The notes under the pieces: generated by a model
Seen by the model: the letters and a program-made list of their open reading frames with translations, nothing else
What the model was told of the DNA's origin: nothing
Databases searched by the model: none
NCBI GenBank assembly: GCA_963765625.1
Contig: CAVXXD010000010.1
Location: 392,046-456,045 of the forward strand
Length of the DNA stretch: 64,000 bases
Origin: CAVXXD01 sp963765625
GTDB lineage: Bacteria; Actinomycetota; Geothermincolia; Geothermincolales; Geothermincolaceae
Direction: 5' to 3'
Translations under genes and position numbers: made by a program
In this document: positions 24,764-31,926 of the stretch, piece after piece
How positions within the stretch are numbered: position 1 is the first letter of the stretch
How the letters are laid out: each line of letters begins with the position of its first letter

Positions 24764-27406
24764 ATGGAAGGAAAAAGAAGAGGTACCGCGGCCGGGCGCG
24801 TATCACTGGTCCTGGCGGTTACCCTGCTCGCCTCGTTCATGGTGTTCGCGTCCGCTCCGGAAGCGCTCTCCTCACCCGGGTGGTCGGCGCCGGTTAACCT
24901 CTCTCCCGATCCTCTCACCGAGAACCAGTCGATCCACATGGCTGTGGACGCCAGCGGACGGACCCACGTGGTCTGGGCTGCCCTGGATGAAGGGGGGGTG
25001 TTCCGGGTATGGTACTCAAGAAATACCGGAAGTGGCTGGACCGCGCCGGAGAGCCTCTCTCCCGATCCCCTCACCGATAATTTCAAGGCCTGGATCGTCC
25101 TGGACGCCGCCGGCAACCCCCACGTGGTCTGGGGAGGGACGCTTGCCGGTGACGAGCACGTATGGTACTCGGAGAAGAACGGAGGAGCCTGGACCGCGCC
25201 GGAGAACCTCTCCCCCGACGGCACCTTCATGCAGTTTCCCCAGATGGTGGTAGACGCGGACGGTAATATCCATGTGGTCTGGGAAGGGGATGGTGCCGCC
25301 GATCCCGTAAGCCGGATATGGTACACCAAGCGCACCGGGAGCGCCTGGAGCGCGCCGGAGAGCATCTCGCCCGACAGCACTTCCAACCAGCTCCCCCAAC
25401 TGGCAGTGGACGCGGACGGCTACCCTCACGTGACCTGGACAGGGCGCGTCAGCTCGGTCGTCCATGTCTTGTACTCGGAGTGGGACGGAAGCGCCTGGAC
25501 CGCACCGGAGAACCTCTCCCTGGGCACCTCGACAGATAATTGGATCGCCCGGATGGCCCTGGATACGGACGGCAACCCCCACGTGGCCTGGAAGGGGTTG
25601 AGTGGTGTAAACCAGGATATCTTCTACTGCAAGAACACCGGAGGTGCCTGGAGTGCGCCGGAGAACATCTCGCCCGGCAGTACCGAAGATACTTCCCCCT
25701 GCATGGCGCTGGGCGCGGACGGAGCCCCCCACGTTGCCTGGACCGGCTACAGCGGCACTCCCCCGGCCTATCACATCTGGTACTCGGCCTTCACCGGGAG
25801 TGCCTGGACCACGCCGGAGAAAATCTCATCCGACAGTACCGACAACTGGGCTTCCGGCCTGGAGGTGGATCAGGGAGGCAGCCTCCACGTGGTCTGGACC
25901 GGGGATGACGCCACGACCAGCAGGGTCTGGTATTCCTCCAACACCGGGAGTGGCTGGAGTGCGCCGCGGAACATATCCCCCGACCCCATCACCAACTGCG
26001 GTGAAGCCCAGCTGGCGCTGGATGGGAGCGGCAGCCCCCACGTGATCTGGGAGGGGCAGGACGCCGGCTACACCTACCGGGTCTGGTATGCCTCCGATAT
26101 AACTTATTCCTTCTACTTCGCCGAGGGCTACACCGGGGCAGGTTTCCAGGAGTACCTCTGCCTGGGCAACCCCGGGAGCACGGACGTGGCCGTGGACGTC
26201 ACCTACCTCTTCACCGACGGCACCTCTCTGGAGCGCACCTACGCCGTCCCGGCGATGTCCCGCTTCACAGCCGACGTCAACGCCGAGGTGGGCGCGGACA
26301 GGGAAGTCTCCATCAAGTGCAACGCCGGCGCCCCCTTCGTGGCGGAGCGGCCCATGTACTTCGAATACACCGGCGGAGGTGGTTCCTGGACCGGGGGACA
26401 CGACGCCGTGGGGGCTTCTTATCCCTCCCGTGACTGGTACTTCGCCGAGGGTTACACCGGCCCCGGCTTCGACGAATGGATCTGCGTGCTCAACCCCGGC
26501 GATGACCCGGCCAGGCTCAAGTTCCACTTCCAGACCGAGGAAGCAGGCCCGATAGAACCCGAGGGGGATTACACCGTCCCCGCCCACTCCCGCGCCACCT
26601 TCAAAGCCAACGACCTGCTGGGCGGCACCGCTTACCAGACTTCCCTGAAACTCACCTCGGACGTGCCGGTGGTGGCCGAGCGCCCCATGTACTTCGACTA
26701 CCAGGGCACTGGGGGCTGGGGCTGGACGGGGGGACATTGCGTGATGGGGGTTCCCACCCTCGCCAATGATTTCTTCTTCGCCGAAGGCACCACCCGGGGC
26801 GGCTTCGAGGAGTGGCTGACCATGCAGAATCCCGGGGACACGGCCATCAGCGTCGAAGCCGTCTACCAGCTCGGCTCGGGCGGGCCGATCACCAACGTTT
26901 ACGACATCCCCGCCGGCACCCGCGCCACCGTCTATGTTCCCAATGAAGCGGGCACGGAACAGGACGTCTCCGTACATCTCTCTTCCGAATCCGCTTTCCT
27001 GGCCGAGCGCCCCATGTACTTCGACTACCAGGGCACCGGGAGCTGGGGCTGGACGGGGGGACACTGCGTCATCGGGGCTACCTCCCCCGCGGACACCTGG
27101 TTCTTCGCCGAAGGCTACACCGGGGACGGGTTCGAGGAATGGCTGTGCATCCAGAATCCCGGGGCCACCGCGGCCAGTGTGGAGATAACCTACTACCCCG
27201 AGGGCGGCACCCCCATGGTCAAGGACGCCATTACCGTGGCGGCCAACTCCCGCTACACCGTCAACGTCAACGCCGACGCCGGGGCGGGGCTCTCCCTCTG
27301 CGCCGGCCTGACCTCGGACCAGCCGGTGATCGTGGAGCGGCCCATGTACTTCAACTTCCGCGGGACCTGGACCGGGGGGCACGACGTGGTGGGTTACACG
27401 CCCTGA
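24764..27406 (+). CDS. Secreted HVVW-repeat propeller protein with four C-terminal FAEG modules
   Basis: An 880-residue secreted protein, paralogue of 15891-18530. The signal peptide (VSLVLAVTLLASFMVFASAP) spans residues 12-35. Residues 38-445 hold eight blades of about 50 residues, with DASGRTHVVW, DAAGNPHVVW, DADGYPHVTW, and VWYSRNTGSGWTAPESLSPD-type ends. FAEG modules begin near residues 449, 559, 669 and 779: YFAEGYTGAGFQEYLCLGNP, YFAEGYTGPGFDEWICVLNP, FFAEGTTRGGFEEWLTMQNP and FFAEGYTGDGFEEWLCIQNP. Each ends with an AERPMYF-like strand and GGH. Module n is most similar to module n of the paralogue, so the set of four was duplicated as a block. GGGAGGT precedes the ATG. A palindromic repeat lies right after the stop. 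Confidence 0.85.
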   Translation: MEGKRRGTAAGRVSLVLAVTLLASFMVFASAPEALSSPGWSAPVNLSPDPLTENQSIHMAVDASGRTHVVWAALDEGGVFRVWYSRNTGSGWTAPESLSPDPLTDNFKAWIVLDAAGNPHVVWGGTLAGDEHVWYSEKNGGAWTAPENLSPDGTFMQFPQMVVDADGNIHVVWEGDGAADPVSRIWYTKRTGSAWSAPESISPDSTSNQLPQLAVDADGYPHVTWTGRVSSVVHVLYSEWDGSAWTAPENLSLGTSTDNWIARMALDTDGNPHVAWKGLSGVNQDIFYCKNTGGAWSAPENISPGSTEDTSPCMALGADGAPHVAWTGYSGTPPAYHIWYSAFTGSAWTTPEKISSDSTDNWASGLEVDQGGSLHVVWTGDDATTSRVWYSSNTGSGWSAPRNISPDPITNCGEAQLALDGSGSPHVIWEGQDAGYTYRVWYASDITYSFYFAEGYTGAGFQEYLCLGNPGSTDVAVDVTYLFTDGTSLERTYAVPAMSRFTADVNAEVGADREVSIKCNAGAPFVAERPMYFEYTGGGGSWTGGHDAVGASYPSRDWYFAEGYTGPGFDEWICVLNPGDDPARLKFHFQTEEAGPIEPEGDYTVPAHSRATFKANDLLGGTAYQTSLKLTSDVPVVAERPMYFDYQGTGGWGWTGGHCVMGVPTLANDFFFAEGTTRGGFEEWLTMQNPGDTAISVEAVYQLGSGGPITNVYDIPAGTRATVYVPNEAGTEQDVSVHLSSESAFLAERPMYFDYQGTGSWGWTGGHCVIGATSPADTWFFAEGYTGDGFEEWLCIQNPGATAASVEITYYPEGGTPMVKDAITVAANSRYTVNVNADAGAGLSLCAGLTSDQPVIVERPMYFNFRGTWTGGHDVVGYTP

Positions 27407-27407
27407 C

Positions 27408-27466
27408 GCATTGCGAGGAGCATAGCGACGAAGCAATCAGATTGCTTCGCTCCGCTCGCAATGACA
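27408..27466. repeat. REP-like inverted repeat (GATTGCTTCGCTCC...GCAATGACA)
   Basis: CATTGCGAGGAGCATAGCGA and the arm CGAAGCAATC are followed by GATTGCTTCGCTCCGCTCGC and AATGACA, giving an imperfect inverted repeat of about 28 bp per arm. This is a dispersed non-coding repeat type seen in many bacterial genomes; a degenerate relative is at 4290-4340. It lies between the convergent genes. Confidence 0.65.
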
Positions 27467-27473
27467 GGGGTCG

Positions 27474-28007
27474 CTACGCTCCTTCTAAAGAAAGCTTGAA
27501 GCCCCCGCAACAGTGGCCATCCCGGTGCATGATGCACTTCTCGATGCGGGGCTCCATGGTATAGGGGATGCCCGAGTTCTCCAGCCAGCACTCGATGCGG
27601 TACATCACGCCGCAGACGTAATCGTCGATGACCCCGAGCTGCCGCATGGCCTTGTAGGCGAAGCACTCGCCGTCCTTCCACTCCCAGTGGAAGACGTCGG
27701 GGGGTACGAAGGTGAAGGCCGCCTGGGAGAAGACCGACTCCGGCAGGGTCATCTTGAGGGCATCGTGAATGAAGTGTTGCAGCCCCTCAAAGGTCCGCAG
27801 GTCCTCGTCTTCCACGCGCAGCACCTTGCGGGCCCGGGCCATCTCGATGGCCGCGAGCGTCCTGATGGCCTGCCGGTTGATACGGTTGGCCTGCTCCATG
27901 CCGGAGTCGAGGTAGGTGTGGTAGAACCACATGCCGTCGTGAGTGAGCCACCCCTTGCCCAGGTAGTCCTTGAGTTCCTCCCGGCCGACGTCTTCGAGCC
28001 TTCGCAC
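27474..28007 (-). CDS. DUF6125-like cysteine-containing protein
   Basis: A 177-residue cytoplasmic protein resembling the DUF6125 family of anaerobic bacteria. The N-terminus (LKDYLGKGWLTHDGMWFYHT) and helix with NRINRQAIRTLAAIEMARA fit that family, and the C-terminus carries conserved Cys (YVCGVMYRIECWLE, CIMHRDGHCCGGF) that might bind a metal or cluster. The biochemical role is unknown. Translation starts at a GTG (28007), six bases after GGAGG, and only 12 bases beyond the stop of the lipoprotein gene, so the two are probably one transcript. Family assignment is from memory of the sequence pattern and is uncertain. Confidence 0.55.
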   Translation of the reverse strand: MRRLEDVGREELKDYLGKGWLTHDGMWFYHTYLDSGMEQANRINRQAIRTLAAIEMARARKVLRVEDEDLRTFEGLQHFIHDALKMTLPESVFSQAAFTFVPPDVFHWEWKDGECFAYKAMRQLGVIDDYVCGVMYRIECWLENSGIPYTMEPRIEKCIMHRDGHCCGGFKLSLEGA

Positions 28008-28019
28008 GGCGCGCCTCCG

Positions 28020-28526
28020 TCAGGGCTGGTAGTTCATGTTGAAGATACTGATGGTCACCTTGCCGCCTTCGGTCTTTACGTCCACGACGGTGTAGTCGCC
28101 GGTGGAAATGTCCCCCAGGAACCACTCGACCATTTCAGCGCTGGTGCTCGTCGGGGCCCCCAGCTTGCCGGTGTACCACTCGACCACCTTCGCGAAGCTG
28201 TCCGGAGTGGTGAAGCTGGCGCTGACGGCGGCCGCGGTGGCGGACCCTGAAGAGGAGGTGGCGCCGCCGCTGTTCTCGGCGTCGTAGGCCGCGCCGGGGT
28301 AGATGGGCGCCCCGAGCTGCGCCTCCGTCGGCGCCGTCGACGGCTGCTCCAGCGTGACGTTCTCGTCACCCTGGTTGGCGGTTATCTTGCCGCCGCCTTT
28401 CTCTACCTCTACCGTGGCCTGGCCGTCTCCCGTATCCACCGTTACCTTGTCACCGCACCCCGCCACCACCATAAGTGAGAACATAAGGGCCGTGAGAAGA
28501 AGCATTATCGAGGCTGCCTTTTTCAT
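28020..28526 (-). CDS. Small secreted lipoprotein
   Basis: A 168-residue lipoprotein of unknown function. The signal peptide MKKAASIMLLLTALMFSLMV is followed by VAGC, a lipobox, with Cys near residue 24. The next 60 residues are Gly/Thr/Asp-rich (VDTGDGQATVEVEKGGGKI). A conserved-looking C-terminal part begins GAPIYPGAAYD and contains TTPDSFAKVVEWYTGKLG and VVDVKTEGGKVTISIFNM, a pattern seen in lipoproteins where a peptide with YPGA precedes an alpha-beta domain. The ATG at 28526 is chosen over the GTG at 28529 because AAGGAG is then six bases away. It likely leads a two-gene unit with the DUF6125-like gene. Confidence 0.7.
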   Translation of the reverse strand: MKKAASIMLLLTALMFSLMVVAGCGDKVTVDTGDGQATVEVEKGGGKITANQGDENVTLEQPSTAPTEAQLGAPIYPGAAYDAENSGGATSSSGSATAAAVSASFTTPDSFAKVVEWYTGKLGAPTSTSAEMVEWFLGDISTGDYTVVDVKTEGGKVTISIFNMNYQP

Positions 28527-28717
28527 CACCGGCTCCTTTCGCGGAACGCACGTGCCGTAAAACCACCTTCTTTATTATACCCTCACGTGGAAGAAGGCCT
28601 GACTCCACTCCGGGCTTCTTGACAGGGCTTCGTCCTCTGCCAGGATTCTTTTCGCCCATGGTGAAACGCCAGTTTATTCCCGGTAAGCTAAGGGTATAGA
28701 AGAGCAGGGAGGAAAAA

Positions 28718-29542
28718 ATGAGTGAGCCAAGGGTTGCCTCCAAACACATGATCGAGCAGCTTTTCGATGGCGCGGCAACGTCATATAACCGAACCGGGCC
28801 AGACATCTTTACCAGGTTCGGCGCGCGCCTGGTCGAACATGTGCCGCTGGCGCCTGGAGCACGCGTACTCGACGTGGCCACGGGTACGGGGGCGGCGTTG
28901 TTGCCTGCCGCGAGGCGCGTGGGGCTGGAAGGGCACGTGACCGGCATCGACCTGTCCGGCGCAATACTCAAAGAGGCCGAACGCACCGTGCAAACGAACG
29001 GTCTGGCCAATGTTGAACTGCTCAAGATGGACGCCGAGTACCTCGACTTTGCCGACCAGACCTTTGATGCCGTAATATGCGCTTTGGGGATCTTCTTATT
29101 CCCGGACATGCAGGCTGCGCTCCGTGAGATGTATCGCGTCTGCAAACCGGGCGGATATATCGGTGTATCCAGTTTTGATAATACGCCACCGCCCTTCGAT
29201 CCGGGCATTCCGATCGTGATCCAGCAGGCGTTGTCGTATCAGACGATAGTGATGATGCCGCAACCGTTTGCCAATGCGCCAGGTGAAGTGGAGGCCTTTT
29301 TCGGTCAGGCCGGTTTCCGTTCATTCGAGACACGCAGCGAGGCGAACGATATCATCTATGCGGATCTTGAAGATTGGTGGGCGTTTCTTTTGACCATAGG
29401 TACGCGTGCTTCCATCCTCGATATGGACGAAGAGACACGCTCGCGGTTCAAGGACGAATACTTTGCCCGGTTGCGTCCCCTGCTTCGCCGGGACGGCTTG
29501 CATATATCCGTAGCGGTGATCTATTCAACGGCACGGCGGTAG
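28718..29542 (+). CDS. Class I SAM-dependent methyltransferase (UbiE/COQ5-like)
   Basis: A 274-residue methyltransferase. Motif I is ARVLDVATGTGAALLPAARR near residue 48, followed by GHVTGIDLSGAILKEAER, MDAEYLDFADQTFDAVICAL (motif II) and MYRVCKPGGYIGVSSFD (motif III), as in UbiE/menaquinone or sterol-type enzymes. The substrate cannot be told from the sequence. The ATG follows GGGAGGA. Codon use is visibly less GC-biased than in neighbouring genes (many A/T third positions), which hints at recent acquisition. It is convergent with the M48 peptidase gene, with an 11-base gap. Confidence 0.8.
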   Translation: MSEPRVASKHMIEQLFDGAATSYNRTGPDIFTRFGARLVEHVPLAPGARVLDVATGTGAALLPAARRVGLEGHVTGIDLSGAILKEAERTVQTNGLANVELLKMDAEYLDFADQTFDAVICALGIFLFPDMQAALREMYRVCKPGGYIGVSSFDNTPPPFDPGIPIVIQQALSYQTIVMMPQPFANAPGEVEAFFGQAGFRSFETRSEANDIIYADLEDWWAFLLTIGTRASILDMDEETRSRFKDEYFARLRPLLRRDGLHISVAVIYSTARR

Positions 29543-29553
29543 GTCGCTCAGCC

Positions 29554-30486
29554 TCAGCGCTCGAAGGCCGGCCAGTGGCCGCGCTCTATGGCCTCGAGGT
29601 TGGCGATCCGCTCCAGGCTGTCCTCCGGCTTGGTCTCGTAGACGAAGAAGAGTGCCGGGTAACGCGCGCCGGCTTCGAAAGGCTTTTCATTTTCTGAAAA
29701 CATCCCGCCGAGCAGCTGGACCGCTTCTTTGAGAGCGCCCGGGTTGTTGGTGACCTTCGCCGCAACCGAGTCGGCCAGCAGGTCGTTCTGGCGTGTCACC
29801 AACTGGCCCAGCACCATGATCACTACGAAAGAGAAGGCGATCCAGCCGATCAACCCCAGGTAGGTCCAGGTCTCGAAGCCGAATGCCAGGGCGAGGAATA
29901 CGAAGGGGAGCACCATCGCCACTACCAGCGGCAGACCGGTCAGCCGCCACCGGCGGGTGTTCTGGCCGGCGACTACGTCGCCGAGGAGCACGTGGGCCAT
30001 CTCGTGCGCCATCATCGCCTCGGCGATGCGCCGCGGCAACGCAGCCTCCAAGGCCTCGGCGGTAACGCCCACGGCCGGCTTGCCCGCGTGGAAGAGGGAG
30101 ATAGAGTTGACCGTTGGCAGGTCCAGCACCAGCAGCCGCGGCGGTTCCAGCCCCACCCCCACACTCACCCCCTCGAGGGCGTTCTCGAAAATGTTAAGTG
30201 ACAACCCCTCCGCGGGTTGCATCACCGGTATCTTCTCCGGGCTGACCAGAAAGACGATGAGGATCAGTGTCGCGGTGATGCCGGCGAGCGCGACCCACGA
30301 CCCGGCGCTGCTGGCCGGCATGGAGCCTCCGCCCGCCAGCTCCAGCAGGCAGATCACCAGAGCGGCGATGACGCCGGCCATCAGCGGCACCGCCGCCGCC
30401 AGGCGCAGGATGAGCGCGCGGCGGCGGTAGCGCTTGATGCTCGTAACCACCAGGGGCTCCAGCCCGATGTCCCGCGGGATCTTCAA
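29554..30486 (-). CDS. M48-family membrane metallopeptidase
   Basis: A 310-residue membrane-bound zinc peptidase. Two N-terminal membrane segments (about 26-50 and 63-82) are followed by the catalytic motif HEMAH at residues 161-165 and two more hydrophobic segments (LTGLPLVVAMVLPFVFLALA and WIAFSFVVIMVLGQLV). In HtpX/Ste24-type enzymes the third zinc ligand is Glu in a ExxxD motif; here the equivalent position reads DLLAD, so Asp replaces Glu. The C-terminal part includes PGALKEAVQLLGGMF and ARYPALFFVYETKPEDSLER, resembling the HPPTEERI-type end of the family. It starts at TTG (30486), nine bases after AAGGAG. A role in membrane protein quality control is the usual one. Confidence 0.78.
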   Translation of the reverse strand: MKIPRDIGLEPLVVTSIKRYRRRALILRLAAAVPLMAGVIAALVICLLELAGGGSMPASSAGSWVALAGITATLILIVFLVSPEKIPVMQPAEGLSLNIFENALEGVSVGVGLEPPRLLVLDLPTVNSISLFHAGKPAVGVTAEALEAALPRRIAEAMMAHEMAHVLLGDVVAGQNTRRWRLTGLPLVVAMVLPFVFLALAFGFETWTYLGLIGWIAFSFVVIMVLGQLVTRQNDLLADSVAAKVTNNPGALKEAVQLLGGMFSENEKPFEAGARYPALFFVYETKPEDSLERIANLEAIERGHWPAFER

Positions 30487-30540
30487 TCGCCCTGTCTCCT
30501 TTCCGATGCCAGAGATGCCGGCGGCCAGTAGATATTGGGG

Positions 30541-31325
30541 TCAGCAGGCCTGGCAGGTGAGGATGGAGTAATGCAGGTAGGCAGTGAACCCTTCCGGGTG
30601 AAGGCTCGAAGGTCCCGGGTATGGCGCCGCTCCCGGCAGCCAGCTTGTCCTGAAGACCGGACATCTTGGCCTCCCCCACCCGGTACCTCTCCTGAGCTCG
30701 CTCCGGGTAAGGGCCAGGCTGGGTGCGGGCGAAGTGGCCCTCACTCTCCACCCCTCGCTTCCCAGCGCCTGCTTCAACTCCTCCACCGTAGGATACCACT
30801 TGCCGGTGCCGAGGTCCCGGTAGAGCTGGTTGAAGAACCCCTGGCTTCGCGTCTCTTCGAAGCAGGCGGTCTGGTGGACGAAGAACTCGCCGGGTTTCAT
30901 CTGGCTTCGAAGATGGCGGAGGGCCGGGCGCAGCCCCTTCTTTCCGAAGTAGTGGAGCAGGGAACGCATGCAGAACATCAGCCGGCCTTCGTCGTCCATC
31001 ATCAGTTCCTCCCGGTGTCATCTCCTGGACCTGGCAGGGCAGGCAGAGGATCCCTTCGTCGTGAGCTGTCGGCCAGTTGCGCGGCGGATGCGTCCACGTT
31101 CACGAAAGGATGACGCTCGCTTCGCCGCATCGCACGGCCAGTTGCTCGAGGACGAAGCCGGTGCCCCCGCCCAGGTCCGCCACTACGTCCGGGCGAGCGG
31201 CGTGAAAACGCTTTAAGGATTTCCTTCACCAGGGGCGCGGCGGCCTCGGGGTCGCTGAAATAGCCGTGGTGGACAAGTTCCCATCTGCTCCCGTATAGCG
31301 CGGACTCGAAACCGGTGGTGCTCAA
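30541..31325 (-). pseudogene. Class I methyltransferase gene, broken by several frameshifts
   Basis: Fragments in different frames line up as one SAM methyltransferase of about 260 residues. The beginning reads MSTTGFESALYGSRWELVHH then VKEILKAF. After a shift comes ARPDVVADLGGGTGFVLEQL, the SAM motif, then, after further shifts, NVDASAAQLADS, HDEGILCLPCQVQEMTPGG, and RLMFCMRSLLHYFGKKGLRP with KPGEFFVHQTACFEETRSQG, as in motif III. Another shift occurs after LTRSELR (ERYRVGEAKMSGLQDKLAAG continues it) and the end reads HPEGFTAYLHYSILTCQAC. Four or more indels in 800 bases suggest true decay rather than single errors. It is flanked by short GCCTGACTCC repeats (31327-31397). Confidence 0.7.
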
Positions 31326-31326
31326 A

Positions 31327-31397
31327 GCCTGACTCCTTCCGACGCTTATGTATCGTCAGCATGGGCTCGCGGCCTTAAGCGGATGTCGGAGTCAGGC
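31327..31397. repeat. Inverted GCCTGACTCC / GGAGTCAGGC repeat
   Basis: Exact 10-mers face each other at 31327-31336 and 31388-31397, 51 bp apart; a third copy is at 28597-28606. The core resembles the GGGGTCAG palindrome at 3565-3586. It occupies the gap between the broken methyltransferase and the flavodoxin gene. Confidence 0.5.
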
Positions 31398-31415
31398 CCC
31401 GATTTCATGACCGTT

Positions 31416-31895
31416 TCACGACAGCTTTCCACCCAGCTCGCGTCCGAACTCCTCGGCGCGCGCCACTTCACTGTCGGGCAGCGTGCCCCTCTTCTCTCCA
31501 TTGCCGGGAGGCTTGTATCCTTCGATAGCCGCCATGAAGGGGGGCGCCAGGGGGACTAGGCCGGCCGCCTCGAGCAGTTCGTACAGTACCTCGGAAGCCT
31601 GCGGTATCTGTTCTTCGGTGTTGGCCGAACCGCCGGTGCTGAAGGTCGCGAAGGGCTTACCCTTGAATTCCTTTCCGCTCAACTTCTTCGCATAGTGTTT
31701 GATTTTCGGCCATGCTCCGGGCCACCGCGTCGCCGATCCGATGACTACGAAGTCAAGGGTCGGGTCAGGACGCCCAGTTTCCCCGATCGCCACCACCTGC
31801 ACCTCGTGCCCTGACTCGCTCAGCCCTTTGCCTATGGCCTCGGCGATTCTCTCGCAGCTGCCCCACCAGCTCCTGTAAACCACTATGCCCTTCAT
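31416..31895 (-). CDS. Flavodoxin-family protein
   Basis: A 159-residue FMN protein. The phosphate-binding loop is at the N-terminus (MKGIVVYRSWWGSCERIAEA, in place of the usual YxSxTGNT), with FVVIGSATRWPGAWPKIKHY and PFATFSTGGSANTEEQ forming the flavin contacts. It would carry electrons or act as a small FMN oxidoreductase. The ATG at 31895 has AAAGGAGTGA upstream; an extension to 32057 overlaps the intergenic region and has no binding site. The FadH-like gene 31927-34026 lies just upstream on the same strand (31-base gap), so the two are likely co-transcribed and may share electrons. Confidence 0.8.
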   Translation of the reverse strand: MKGIVVYRSWWGSCERIAEAIGKGLSESGHEVQVVAIGETGRPDPTLDFVVIGSATRWPGAWPKIKHYAKKLSGKEFKGKPFATFSTGGSANTEEQIPQASEVLYELLEAAGLVPLAPPFMAAIEGYKPPGNGEKRGTLPDSEVARAEEFGRELGGKLS

Positions 31896-31926
31896 ACCTG
31901 TCACTCCTTTTATACCCTCCGCGCCG

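Noticed and set aside
25826..27436. Antisense open frame of 536 codons across the cassette of the 880-residue protein
   Set aside because: The same kind of shadow frame; similar ones lie under the other cassettes for the same reason.
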